Shown: positions 53,521 through 64,000 of the stretch, piece after piece
Layout: every line of letters starts with the position of its first letter
How positions within the stretch are numbered: the first letter of the stretch is position 1
Source: Branchiostoma floridae
Taxonomy: Eukaryota > Chordata > Leptocardii > Amphioxiformes > Branchiostomatidae
DNA: 64,000 bases
Assembly (NCBI RefSeq): GCF_000003815.2
Contig: NC_049990.1
Location: 741,210-805,209 of the forward strand
Reading direction: 5' to 3'
Program-made: the position numbers and the translations under genes
The notes under the pieces: generated by a model
Told to the model about the DNA's origin: nothing
Databases searched by the model: none
Seen by the model: only the letters and a program-made list of their open reading frames with translations

Positions 53521-54359
53521 NNNNNNNNNNNNNNNNNNNNNNNNNNNNNNNNNNNNNNNNNNNNNNNNNNNNNNNNNNNNNNNNNNNNNNNNNNNNNNNN
53601 NNNNNNNNNNNNNNNNNNNNNNNNNNNNNNNNNNNNNNNNNNNNNNNNNNNNNNNNNNNNNNNNNNNNNNNNNNNNNNNNNNNNNNNNNNNNNNNNNNNN
53701 NNNNNNNNNNNNNNNNNNNNNNNNNNNNNNNNNNNNNNNNNNNNNNNNNNNNNNNNNNNNNNNNNNNNNNNNNNNNNNNNNNNNNNNNNNNNNNNNNNNN
53801 NNNNNNNNNNNNNNNNNNNNNNNNNNNNNNNNNNNNNNNNNNNNNNNNNNNNNNNNNNNNNNNNNNNNNNNNNNNNNNNNNNNNNNNNNNNNNNNNNNNN
53901 NNNNNNNNNNNNNNNNNNNNNNNNNNNNNNNNNNNNNNNNNNNNNNNNNNNNNNNNNNNNNNNNNNNNNNNNNNNNNNNNNNNNNNNNNNNNNNNNNNNN
54001 NNNNNNNNNNNNNNNNNNNNNNNNNNNNNNNNNNNNNNNNNNNNNNNNNNNNNNNNNNNNNNNNNNNNNNNNNNNNNNNNNNNNNNNNNNNNNNNNNNNN
54101 NNNNNNNNNNNNNNNNNNNNNNNNNNNNNNNNNNNNNNNNNNNNNNNNNNNNNNNNNNNNNNNNNNNNNNNNNNNNNNNNNNNNNNNNNNNNNNNNNNNN
54201 NNNNNNNNNNNNNNNNNNNNNNNNNNNNNNNNNNNNNNNNNNNNNNNNNNNNNNNNNNNNNNNNNNNNNNNNNNNNNNNNNNNNNNNNNNNNNNNNNNNN
54301 NNNNNNNNNNNNNNNNNNNNNNNNNNNNNNNNNNNNNNNNNNNNNNNNNNNNNNNNNNN
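53521..54359. other. Assembly gap (839 N)
   Basis: The only gap here whose length is not 100, so it was probably sized from read pairs. Exons of the SAMD11-like gene could lie in it. Confidence 0.99.
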
Positions 54360-54850
54360 CTTACTAACGTGTCAACCTCGTATGTACAGTCATAACTGTA
54401 ACTGTTACGTTATTGTGGCGATCCCAACACCTGCCACAACCTTACTAACGTGTCAACCTCGTATGTACAGTCATAACTGCTACATTATTGTGGCGTTCCC
54501 GCCAACTGCTACATCGCTGTAGCCACTTCGCTGTAGCAATTTTACTGCTGTGTCAACCTCGTATGTACAGTCATAACTGCTACATTATTGTGGCGTTCCC
54601 ACCAACTGCTACATCGCTGTAGCCACTTCACTGTAGCCATTTTACTGCTGTGTCAACCTCGTATGTAGAGTCATAACTGTTACATTATTGTGCCACATCG
54701 CTGTAGTCACCTTACTAATGTGTCAATCTCGTAAGTGCTACATTACTGTGGCGCTTTTTCGGACTGCCACACCGCTGTAGCACCGTTACTGCTGGTTGAA
54801 CACTGTTCACCAGGCATGTACAGTCATAACTATCGCATTAGCGTAGCGCA
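54360..54850 (+). repeat. Tandem repeat, 70-120-bp units, about five copies
   Basis: Units share TGTCAACCTCGTATGTACAG, TCATAACTGCTACATTATTG and CTACATCGCTGTAGCCACTT. Confidence 0.9.
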
Positions 54851-55295
54851 CTTTCAAAATGTAAACCGCTACATCGATGTAGCGACTCGGAGGTGCAACG
54901 TACAAGTTATTCTGATATTCCTACGTACTGCTACAGTTGAAATTTCAACTCTTGTAATACAACATTCTGTAACTTAACCGATCCTGGTTTCATCTGTTTT
55001 TTGTATTGCGATTTCACCACAGGCACGACGTTCCCTACAGACAACTTATACATTCACAGGACGAAGTGAATCTAGGCTAGGGTATCAGGTTACGACGCTT
55101 GACGCCTCCGCCTGACTTAAGTCTCGTTTAAAAGTGAAAGTGATGCAATGAAAGTGAATCTCGTCTCATATTTACGACTAACCTCTTCCAACAGTCAGAA
55201 AAAAGAGAAAGCTAAACGCCCAAAGCAAACGTTAAGAAACTATGACCGCTAGGGGGCGCATCACTTTGATCCCCATGAAAACATACAGGTGGTCA
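54851..55295. other. Spacer
   Basis: No gene or element recognised. Confidence 0.45.
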
Positions 55296-55299
55296 GGAC

Positions 55300-55812
55300 A
55301 GGTGGCAGCCAATCAGAGCTAGGCTACACTTGCAGCCAATCAGAGCCGCCCGTGCCCCGAGGCTACACTTGCAGCCAATCAGAGCCGCCGAAGCTAGACT
55401 TGCAGCCAATCAGAGCCGTCTGTGCCCCTAGACTACACTTGCAGCCAATCACAGCCGCCTGTGCCCCTAGACTACACTTGCAGCCAATCACAGCCGCCTG
55501 TGCCCCTAGACTACACTTGCAGCCAATCACAGCCGCCTGTGCCCCGAGGCTACACTTGCAGCCAATCACAGCCGCCCTGCCCCGAGGCTACACGTCTTGC
55601 AGCCAATCAGAGCCGCCGAAGCTAGACTTGCAGCCAATCTGAGCCGCCTGTACCCCGAGGGTACACTTGCAGCCAATCAGAGCCGCCTGTGCCCCTAGTG
55701 CTAGGCTACACTTGCAGCCAATTAGAGCCGCCCGTGCCCCGAGGCTACACTTGCAGCCAATCAGAGCCGCCTGAGCCCCGAGGCTACACTTACAGCCAAT
55801 CAGAGCCGGCCG
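55300..55812 (+). repeat. Tandem repeat, about 38-40-bp units, with 14 CCAAT boxes
   Basis: The unit is CTTGCAGCCAATCAGAGCCG followed by CCTGTGCCCCGAGGCTACA. GCCAAT occurs 14 times on the plus strand, nearly always as AGCCAATCA, a match to the NF-Y CCAAT-box consensus. A (G/C)CTACA..GCAG spacing is constant. Confidence 0.95.
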
Positions 55813-56462
55813 CGCGCATCAGACATGCCGGCCCCGGCCTCCCTACCCATAATCCCCGCTGATGACGGGCGCGCGAGGCGGGAATCACCATGGTAATCAC
55901 GCAGACGATCGGTGCCGCTTCTCACTTAGGGAACGGCCACAAATATCAATTTTCGCAGCCGTTTCCCTACAACATAACACTGCAAAAAATGCACAACTGT
56001 CATCACTTACGTTCTTCATAAGGCTAGGACGCAATAAAATTTCCTCATACCGACAATACCAACCGCTAGCACACATATTACCACAAAAGTCCCTTTCTGA
56101 TTTACTCCAATTTTTATGTAGTAAAGCAGTAGTAAAGCAAAAAAAGACGCTACAGCCCGTTCACAAGCGGTCTCTCATGTTGGAGAGAATCTGTTGAGGA
56201 TATTCAAATACAATCAATGCAAGTCGATGAAAAAGGGAGACTTGCTTCCGGATGTTTCGAGTGACATCCATCACTCTTCTTCAGCGTCACCAGAATGAAC
56301 GGGCAGAACAATTTAACACAAGCAAAGCTACCTTGTTGAGGATACCATGAGAAAGCAGTCTGAACGAAGACCAGAATCGAATTCTAATTTTCATGTTTCT
56401 TTCTGTTTTAGTAAAGCAAAGAAGAAAATCTAACTCCCGCTCACAAGCGAACCCTCCTGTTG
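55813..56462. other. Spacer
   Basis: Two related phrases (AAAGCAAAAAAAGACGCTAC..CACAAGCGGTCTCTCATGTT and AAAGCAAAGAAGAAAATC..CACAAGCGAACCCTCCTGTT) flank about 280 bp from 56130 to 56460. No coding sequence is supported. Confidence 0.4.
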
Positions 56463-56730
56463 TAATACCCCTGTCACATTATCCACGATCTTCGGGCGTA
56501 TTGATGGAAGATCGGCCATATTTAAGATCGACAGAGGGTTGCGCGTATTTTTCCACCTGAAAACCGCCCCTGTCACATATAAGCCATACTTTGTACCTTG
56601 TACAATTGTTGTGCAATTAAGTTATCATTATAAGCAAGGAGCTTTTATCAGGCTTGTTATAAGTGAAGCTCGGGCGATTGCCGCAGAATCGTCGTCCGAT
56701 CGATTTTCGCCAAATGTGACAGGGGTATTA
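56463..56730. mobile_element. MITE with CCCCTGTCACATT ends, interrupted by a LINE tail
   Basis: TAATACCCCTGTCACATT and AATGTGACAGGGGTATTA are perfect 18-bp inverted ends, and TA at each end fits a Tc1/mariner-type target. About 56575-56655 is an inserted LINE tail (GTACCTTGTACAATTGTTGT), absent from the related copy at 15245-15520. Confidence 0.85.
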
Positions 56731-56995
56731 AGACTTTGTTAAGGATACAGCCGTTGTTCATGGATGCTCCCCGCCTAATTGCGGGTGGCGTGCAGGTTTA
56801 ATAACGGCGGTTCGGCAGGTCTTGCCTCGCGCCGGACAAACGATCGGAGGAACCGGCCCGGTAATGAATTTCCTCTCGGCTCGCGCCCAACTTATCACCC
56901 GTCCGCCTTCATTAGTCTCGCCTGCATCGATAACACCGGAACATCGGCGGGGATCTCGGTTTTTTTAAAAACTATACTGATTAGGGGTGGGCACT
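56731..56995. other. GC-rich unique-looking segment
   Basis: No element or exon is recognised. The sequence is not repetitive within the window. Confidence 0.4.
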
Positions 56996-57545
56996 AGGGG
57001 TGGGTACCGGTACAGAAAATTCAGGTCCAGGTCCGGTTCAGGTCCAAAGGATCAGGTCCAGGTCCGGACCTGAACCTGGACCTGATTCAGAATGACTCAT
57101 ACCGATGGTCCATTCCACTACAAAGAAATCTGTTTGGTGGAGTATTAGACTTACACTGGCGTTTTAAAATCCAACAACGCTAACTGCACCTGTAGATTGA
57201 CTGTGAAACTTGGTAGAAATGACTATAAGATCTTCTCTACAATTCACTCTTGTTATTTTCTTCTACATGCAAGCACCAAAACGTGTGAATACCTACTCAA
57301 ATAATCTGTTAATTTTCTAATAGGTCCAACATCCGGTCTACCTAATTTTTTCAGGTCCGGTTTTTCTGGACCGGTCCAATAAGAAAAACCGGTTTTGTAC
57401 CGGTACGCTGTACCGATACCCAGCCCCAGTGGGCACCGTACCGGTACCGAACTTTTTTTTTCTTCTTGGTCCAGGTTCAGGTCTGAACCGAGACCTGATC
57501 CTCTGCCCTGTACCTGAACCGTGCCTGTACCTGAATTTTCTTTAC
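56996..57545. mobile_element. Foldback element rich in GGTACCGGTAC and CAGGTCC
   Basis: GGGTACCGGTACAGAAAATTCAGGT at the left is mirrored by ACCTGAATTTTC at about 57530. Internal CAGGTCCAGGTCCGG / CCGGACCTGAACCTGG are inverted. The two halves suggest two nested copies. Confidence 0.55.
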
Positions 57546-57580
57546 CTTTATCCACCCTTTTCCCAAACCATAATTAAGGC

Positions 57581-57775
57581 CTACATCACATGTCCAAACT
57601 AGGGCCCGGCCGGGTAGCTTTCGGGAACGAAAACTATCATATAAACGACACCAAACTACACTGAAGACGTAAAGAGAAGTTGTTGGCATTACTTCTGTGC
57701 AGACATTTTTTATTTTTTGTTTCTACAAACTGCCCGGCCGGGCCACGGTTTGGAAGTGTGACGTTATATTGTGAT
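57581..57775. mobile_element. MITE with GGGCCCGGCCGGG ends, third copy
   Basis: TCCAAACTAGGGCCCGGCCG and CGGCCGGGCCACGGTTTGGA are the inverted ends. TCGGGAACGAAAACTA / TTTTGTTTCTACAAAC lie inside. Confidence 0.8.
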
Positions 57776-57856
57776 ATCGGCAGGGATGACGGATACTGCT
57801 GCCGTTTGAAGGGTCTACAGACTAAACTGCTCCAACGTCTTGGCTCTTTGCTATAT

Positions 57857-58246
57857 CAGGGTTCTCCCCAGAATTTTTTAGTATAGTGGAGGGGCTGGCA
57901 AAAATAACCCGCACCAACGCGCTGCACTTTCATGAAAATGGGTTCATTTTGCAATGAGAGAGGGTGTCAAATACTACAAGTAGAATAATGTACTGTTGTG
58001 ATTCCTTTGTTGTGAAGTGGCAAAACGACTATTGTTTTGATCATTGCTCATTCACAAGTTTTTGCAGACAATGCTGACTGGAAAAGTGATGCCACTTGGC
58101 ACAAAAATATGTGAATTGTCATTAATTCTAGCAAAACTAACAAAGAAAATAGGGAAGAAACACACTAAATTTGACAATAGTATAGTGGAGCTGGCTGAGA
58201 GTATAGTGGAGGGCCTCCCTTATTCCACTCTCTGGGGAGAACCCTG
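57857..58246. mobile_element. hAT-like non-autonomous element, 390 bp
   Basis: Perfect 14-bp inverted ends, CAGGGTTCTCCCCA and TGGGGAGAACCCTG. CTATAT abuts both sides (57851-57856 and 58247-58252), a 6-bp duplication; hAT elements usually give 8 bp. AGTATAGTGGAG is repeated inside. Confidence 0.75.
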
Positions 58247-58559
58247 CTATATTCTGAAAGAACTGTGCCTGTTGATCGTGATGGGCTTAATACTATAAGG
58301 CTTGTGTTTTGTACATTGTTATCGAAAACTCCAAAACATTATTAACAAGGTTACATCGGCAGGAAAATGCAGGATTATGAGTCTTCTCTTGGACCTTTGG
58401 CGACCCGCCAAGATTCGTATCACATTTTCTGACGAATTTATCCAAAGTCGGTTTGCTACGAAGTAGGATTTAACAGAACTCAGCCTGTAACTCTGTTCTA
58501 GACCTGAAGCACACATCGATATTAGTACGTGACGTGTGATGTTTCTTTTCGTCGCCGCT

Positions 58560-59650
58560 TTTCTGTAAAGTCCTTTGCTATAACCATAGGCGGTAGGCCA
58601 TCGAGTTTTTGTTGAAATCAGTATTGGTTTGCTGTAATAAAAATCTGACTCCAAGGAAAGATTCCCTAGAATCGTACACTTATTACACACACGGTGTACT
58701 CGGTCCACGGAAAGATTGTCGAGAATCGTACACTTACACACACTGGGTGTGATTATTCCGTGGACAGAGTGTCCACGGAAAAATTCAGGCCCGAGAATCG
58801 TACACTTATACCCACTGGGTACTCGGTCCACGGAAAGATTCTCGAGAATCGTACACTTACACACACTTAGTACTCGGTCCACGGAAAGATTCCCGAGAAT
58901 CGTACACTTAGCGGTTACACAAACACGCTGTCGATTCCAAAGAATCACACATACGAACGGTCGCCGAGATCACCCGAAGTTTGCCGAACACCGACTTCCG
59001 AACGCTTTGGTGTTAGGAACAATAATGAATAGGTAGGAAACGCCGTTTCAAAAGCCCTTGTTTTCGGCAAAATGCCGCAATGAAATAAAACACATTGATA
59101 CTACTTATATCTAGGTGTACTTACTAGCCCATCAAGATTCCTTAGGACNNNNNNNNNNNNNNNNNNNNNNNNNNNNNNNNNNNNNNNNNNNNNNNNNNNN
59201 NNNNNNNNNNNNNNNNNNNNNNNNNNNNNNNNNNNNNNNNNNNNNNNNCTGCTGCACAAGACGATTACATCATTGCTAGCCAATCAGACGCGAGACTCAG
59301 AAAAGTTCCCGCGAAAGTTTCAGTGAACCAAGTACACCGTGTGTATGATTGTGTATGATTCTCAGGATTCTTTCAGTGAACTGAGTGCACGGTGTTTGTT
59401 AGTGTTATGATTCTCGGAATTCTTTCAGTGAACAAGACACAGAGTGTGTTAGTGTATGATTCCCGGGAATATTTGAGTGGACCGAGTACACTGTGTGTTT
59501 GGTAGTCAGTGTATGATTGATTCTCGTGAATCTCTGTGGAACGAGTACACACTGTTTGAGTTCATAGAGTCTTATTTCAGTACGACAAAGTACATGTAAT
59601 ACTGATTTCAACAAATACTCGATGGCCTATTGCCTTTTGTCAAACCAGCC
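58560..59650. repeat. Large inverted repeat with tandem units in each arm
   Basis: The left arm (58560-58910) begins GGCCATCGAGTTTTTGTTGA and has about five ~58-bp units (TCGGTCCACGGAAAGATTC, GAGAATCGTACACTTACACA). The right arm (59320-59650) has complementary diverged units (ATTCTTTCAGTGAAC-GAGT) and ends ATACTCGATGGCCTATTGCC. A further outer piece lies at about 60060-60095. The 100-N gap at 59149-59248 lies at the centre. Confidence 0.8.
59149..59248. other. Assembly gap (100 N)
   Basis: A run of 100 N in the middle of an inverted repeat, where assembly commonly fails. Confidence 0.99.
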
Positions 59651-60505
59651 ACGCCGAAAACTATTCTCACGTAAAAGCCAAGAAGCCCCAGATCCACCAT
59701 AGAACCATGGTTCTAAGTCACATTTCCTGCTGCCACCCCTATTGGTAACGCTCTTTCCGGATAGTATTTCCTACCCAGTCATCTTTATGTAGTTAGAGAA
59801 GTTAGCCCCTTGGCGGTTCATCGGTTCGAGCAGGGCTTCGCGAAAGCGTTCGAGCCAACTGCGAAACTGTTCTACTCCCGTCGGCCTTTGCGCGAACTAT
59901 CCTCGTGATCTCAGAACGACGCAGCAAACGGAGCTCGGCGCACACAGTGCGTCTTTCAAGCTCAGCATGCTTGTTTATTACTTGATTCAATGGACTGAGT
60001 ACACAGTACGGTAGTACTGTATACAGTGTGTGTTGAGTGTATACGTAAAAATAAAGCAACAGCGATTTCGACAAAAACTCGATGGCCTATCGCCCATGCT
60101 ATAACTAGTATTGTACAGTTTAGAAAAGAACTGTGTTTAAGACATTAGACTGAATTTAAAGTTCATCTCAGTTTGGTGCAAGGCATTGGCTAGGAAAACC
60201 GATATACTACTAGTATACCTTCCATGACCTACATAACAGTTCAGTTCAGGACAACAGCAGCGGCCTTAAGCTTCTTTATGAAATAACTCCGTTAGTTCTT
60301 GTTAAGGTTTTCTAGAGTTTGGATCCAGACGTGTTGCCAGTAAGACTGTCTAACTCTAAGACAGACCCGAAGTTGCAAGGTTAGCGGGCCTCCTAGGATC
60401 GCGCCAATTTTCCCCCTCGCGCGGGAGGATCGGTAAAAACTCATTAAGAAGTTCGCCCTTCGCGCAGAATTACGTGCCGGCCGCTCACCGTTCATTAAGG
60501 ATCAA
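59651..60505. other. Spacer
   Basis: No gene is supported. A GCG-rich stretch at 59820-59950 has an open frame without domain features. Confidence 0.4.
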
Positions 60506-61275
60506 ATCCACTCCGCAAGTTCGGGCTCGTCAGACAGGCGAGTTCAAGTTGCTACACGCACGGCTGCTACGTTTGCTACACTAAACATTTGTTACAAATC
60601 CACTCCGCAAGTTCGGGCTCGTCAGACAGGCGAGTTGTAGTTGCCACACGCATGGCTGCTACGTTTGCTACACTAAACATTTGTTACAAATCCACTCCGC
60701 AAGTTCGGGCTCGTCAGACAGGCGAGTTGTAGTTGCCACACGCATGGCTGCTACGTTTGCTACACTAAACGTTTGTTACAAATCCACTCCGCAAGTTCGG
60801 GCTCGTCAGACAGACAAGTTCAAGTTGCTACACGCACGGCTGCTACGTTTGCTACACTAAATGGTTGCAACATCCATATTTAAGATTTTCCAAATTGCGA
60901 ATATTTTTACAATTGTACATCCGCAAGTTTCGACCCCGCATACAAGTTCAAGCTGTTACATCTATGTCTGCTGTCTTTGCTACACTAAACGGTTACTACT
61001 ACATACTGATGAAAGATGCGCCGCAGCCGACCGATGATGATGATGATGATATTTTTTTTACAATTATTCACTCCACAAGTTCCGCCTCTACAGGCAAATT
61101 CAAGTTGTTACATCTACGTCTGCTATCTTTGCAACACTAACACAGATTTGCTACACCAAACGTTTGTTACTGGCAGATTTGCTATACCAAACGTTTGTTA
61201 CTGGCAGATTTGCTACACCAAACCAAGGACTTTGACCGAACGTTTTTAGTTATTTTACGGACAGATTTGCTACAG
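60506..61275 (+). repeat. Tandem repeats of 93 bp, then 31 bp
   Basis: Four good copies of AATCCACTCCGCAAGTTCGG, GCTCGTCAGACAGGCGAGTT and GCTACGTTTGCTACACTAAA (60507-60865) decay into two diverged copies to about 61140. Then GATTTGCTACACCAAACGTT followed by TGTTACTGGCA repeats three times at about 61145-61225. Confidence 0.95.
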
Positions 61276-62180
61276 TCGCTTCAGATCCTTGTTGTAGATA
61301 TCCCCGTGAATATTTTGCTTGTTACGGCTGGGTCAAGACCTAAGCGACGAGAAAAAAACCGAATCGTGTCATCATTTAGCGCTGATTCTCTCTTTCTCGC
61401 TGTGACGACACACTGACAATTATCCACTGAAAGTTTTCTGACAAAGACGTGGCCCAACAGATAAGGGCCCGGTATAACATGCCCAGCGGAAGCGCCACGG
61501 GAAGCGAAGCCGCTTGTCGGTCGGCTCGTATCTGCCAAGAAAAACGCGCGGCTTTGCGGAGGAAATGGCGAGCCAAGACGTTTCGGAAGGCTGCCGCTTT
61601 ACGAGCCGCCCATCAGATCTTCCGAGGAATTCTCCGAGACATTTTCCGAGAAAAGCGGCTTTGCAGAAGCCGAGACGACCCCAGACAATCCCGAGGCGGT
61701 GAGAGTTCCCAAATGACGCCGGCCGCCAAGTTTGCTCCGCTTGTTAAAGTTGCGCGAGTGTTTTCTGAGTCCGGTCGCGACACCCAACGCGCCAGGGGGA
61801 GGGCGGCGTGCCCAATTCCAGCTAACGAAATTTCGCCGCTGCCGCAGCGGATTTCGTTAAATCCTTCCCGAAATGTTTGCTCTTGATTGGCTCAACAGAT
61901 TTCGAATATTAGACGTTACAGGCATGCCCAGGGCGGGTCATTACGCGGGAAAACGCTCCGGCGGAGGCGACTTTCCGCCCGCCGTAATCCCCGCGCCCGG
62001 CGCGGCCGGTAATTAGGTATTCCAGCCTCGCCGTGAAGTTTCCGCCGCCGCGTAATTATCTCCTCCCGGGTGCGGAAAAGTTTCCATCAATGCTGGAGGA
62101 TAATTTAGGAGGAGTTGGGCTGGAGCGGGACGCGCCGGTCCCCACAGGCTTCGGACCGGCCGCGCGCGTCGCCGGCGTGC
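61276..62180. other. GC-rich spacer
   Basis: Contains a 145-codon open frame (61449-61886) rich in Arg/Ala with no recognisable domain or splice-site support. I do not call it a gene. Confidence 0.4.
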
Positions 62181-62184
62181 CTCA

Positions 62185-62400
62185 CATCGGTAAAGGGGAG
62201 CGGCGCAAACTGTTGATGTTAAGTCTAAACAAAGTCCGTCATGCCGCTGACGGGGAGCGGCGCAAACTGTTGATGTTAACACCAAACAAAGTCCGTCACA
62301 CCGCTGACCGGGAGTGACGCAAATAGCCAAATTGTCGATATCAACACCAAACAAAGTCCGTCACTCCACTACCTAGGAACGGCGCAACCTGCCGATATTC
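62185..62400 (+). repeat. Tandem repeat, about 60-bp units, 3.5 copies
   Basis: Units share GGGGAGCGGCGCAAACTGTT, GATGTTAACACCAAACAAAG and TCCGTCA-GCCGCTGAC. Confidence 0.95.
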
Positions 62401-63190
62401 CAAGCAAACAGTCATATTACGACGTAAAGAGCTTATTCATGAACGCGGCGGCCTTGACATTGGTGCTCTTACCCGGTAAAACCGGTCGGGTCACTTGAGC
62501 TGTAACCTAGCAGACAGCTAGGCGGGGTTTATAGTATGCCGTCTCCATCAGAAATGTTTAATACTGGACTGACTCTCCTAGCCAAGAATTCAGCCTAGTT
62601 TTGCCAAATTCTACTCTTAATATCTACCCTCTTATCTCGCTATAACGATTTGCTTTAGGAAGGTCCGATGAAGGTTTAGGTTCAGGGCTATACGACCATG
62701 GCATATACATAGATAGATTGATAGATAGATACATACATACATACATAGAATTCAACCTATATTTGCCAGACTCTGCTCTCAACATCTTCTCTCGATAACC
62801 CTTGAGGACGGCCCGATGGAGGCGTAGGTTTTGGTCTGTACGACCGGTTTTTCCTTCCTGAGTTCTATCCGTACCCCGCCGTACTTCCTCTCGCTTGTTC
62901 GATTTCTCACCCATACGTTATCACATACGGCAGGCGGCGGGATGATAACAAGGGGGTTATCACGTTCCACGAGAGGGAGTATATTGATAACGAGGGGGGG
63001 GTGTTTATTTATTTATGTGTTATAAAAGGGGGGTTATCACATTCGACAGGAGGGGGTGGGTGTGATAAGACGTAAGACGTTACCCGACCAAGAGTTCGTG
63101 CCGTGAGAAGGTCAACGTTCGACCGGTCAGAGAGAGGTCACGCGCACCGGAGGACGGATACTTGTAAATGTTTACATCCGACATGAAAAA
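62401..63190. other. Spacer
   Basis: Two related phrases (TAATACTGGACTGACTCTCC / ATTTGCCAGACTCTGCTCTC, each followed by a CTCTCGATAAC-like phrase) suggest a diverged ~150-bp duplication. GGGGGTTATCACGTTC-type phrases repeat three times at 62950-63060. Confidence 0.4.
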
Positions 63191-63440
63191 AAAATGCTTT
63201 ATTTTTGTACAAGATACAAGATGACTTTATTGGGTATCGCAGTGTTTCCACTGAATTAAAAACCAATTTACAATGTTTAAAAACCTCTGATTTGACAGAC
63301 GCACATCACATGTGACTTAGCGATACTAACAACAATGATTTACGTTTGCACTTAACATGATAAGGACAGACGATCAATAGAATAACTAACATGTACAAGC
63401 TATGTACAAGTAGCACCAACGGTCAGTTCTGAGGCAAGAG
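63190..63440 (-). mobile_element. LINE 3' tail, minus orientation
   Basis: AAAAAAAAATGCTTTATTTTTGTAC and AAGATGACTTTATTGGGTAT read, on the minus strand, as an AATAAAGTCATCTTGTATC-type LINE end. No protein-coding part is recognised. Confidence 0.45.
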
Positions 63441-64000
63441 GACGCAAAAGTGGGCGCAGTCATTTTTACAAATTATTCCATTTATGCATTGAGGACATTT
63501 CTATCGAAAATTTCCGATTGTACGAAAATATCACTAGACGAAGTCAGACAATGTCAGTCGTCAAAGGAACAATTAAATGTGAGAGGCAACTCCCAGTGTT
63601 TTAAGAAAAGAAATTATCGAAAAGGCGCAGAATTGGAAATACGTTAAAAGCAGCAATCTAACTGAATTCGTAACCAACGTCAACTCAAAGATAACGGAAA
63701 ACCTTTTCAAGTGTCACTCCTTGTAAAATCACACTTTGTCAGTCGACAAATAAGAAACATTTATAAACGTGAGAAGTGAGTTTCAGTATTTTTTGGAAAA
63801 TGAAGAAATACAGATTTATCACTCCAATTGAAGCTGTGACCGAAATCCCCTGTAAAATCCCCCTGAGCCCGCGGTAGGGGCGCACAGCGGGGTGCATGGA
63901 TCGGTGAGACGGCCAACGCCTGCCCGCAAGTTAAAGTAGTAAGTAGTGATTGTGATCACGCCCGTCCCGGCCCGATAGTCGCCTGCGTGCCGCGGCAGGG
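63441..64000. other. Spacer with a diverged internal duplication
   Basis: About 63535-63610 (GACAATGTCAGTCGTCAAAG..GTGAGAGGCAACTCCCAGT) and 63730-63800 (ACTTTGTCAGTCGACAAATA..GTGAGAAGTGAGTTTCAGT) are related. No gene is seen up to the edge. Confidence 0.45.

Noticed and set aside
61449-61886. 145-codon Arg/Ala-rich frame
   Set aside because: GC-rich composition explains it. No conserved motif, promoter or splice evidence.

Overview
The window looks like nuclear DNA from a lancelet (Branchiostoma, an invertebrate chordate). The basis is two recognisable animal genes with short GT-AG introns (NUDT19 and the SAND exon of SAMD11), an APE-type non-LTR retrotransposon, tRNA-derived SINE sequence, very dense short inverted-repeat elements, and tandem arrays at almost every scale. 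The species is inferred from this character and not proven. Four runs of N (4801-4900, 51732-51831, 53521-54359, 59149-59248) mark assembly gaps.

Layout. Positions 1-6270 (minus strand) hold the 5' part of an unrecognised gene for a predicted type II membrane protein. It has a long repetitive cytoplasmic exon, a transmembrane exon, a Ser/Thr/Gly stalk exon, a further exon, and then a tandem array of identical-length 69-nt exon-like units that runs off the left edge. All splice phases agree. About 0.9 kb away, head to head, is a complete five-exon NUDT19-like gene (7260-10083, plus), a peroxisomal CoA diphosphatase ending in the targeting signal SKL. Positions 10.1-46 kb are mostly repeats: MITEs (several with perfect 9-bp target duplications), minisatellites, SINE pieces, LINE tails, one isolated convincing exon on the minus strand (24363-24539), and a hairpin satellite (30.5-36.3 kb) split by a 3.7-kb LINE with a 15-bp target duplication. 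At 46859-47629 (plus) lies the first coding exon of a SAMD11-like gene with its SAND domain, behind a GC-rich promoter-like region. The remaining 16 kb to the right edge is most likely its first intron or intergenic DNA, again full of repeats. It includes a 14-copy CCAAT-box array and a cluster of Otx/Crx-type TAATCC sites.

How the parts work together. NUDT19 would act in peroxisomal CoA turnover. SAMD11 would act in the nucleus in chromatin and transcription control. The membrane gene looks modular and variable, with three kinds of internal repetition. No operon, CRISPR or microbial system is present. Most long open frames outside these genes are by-products of tandem repeats.
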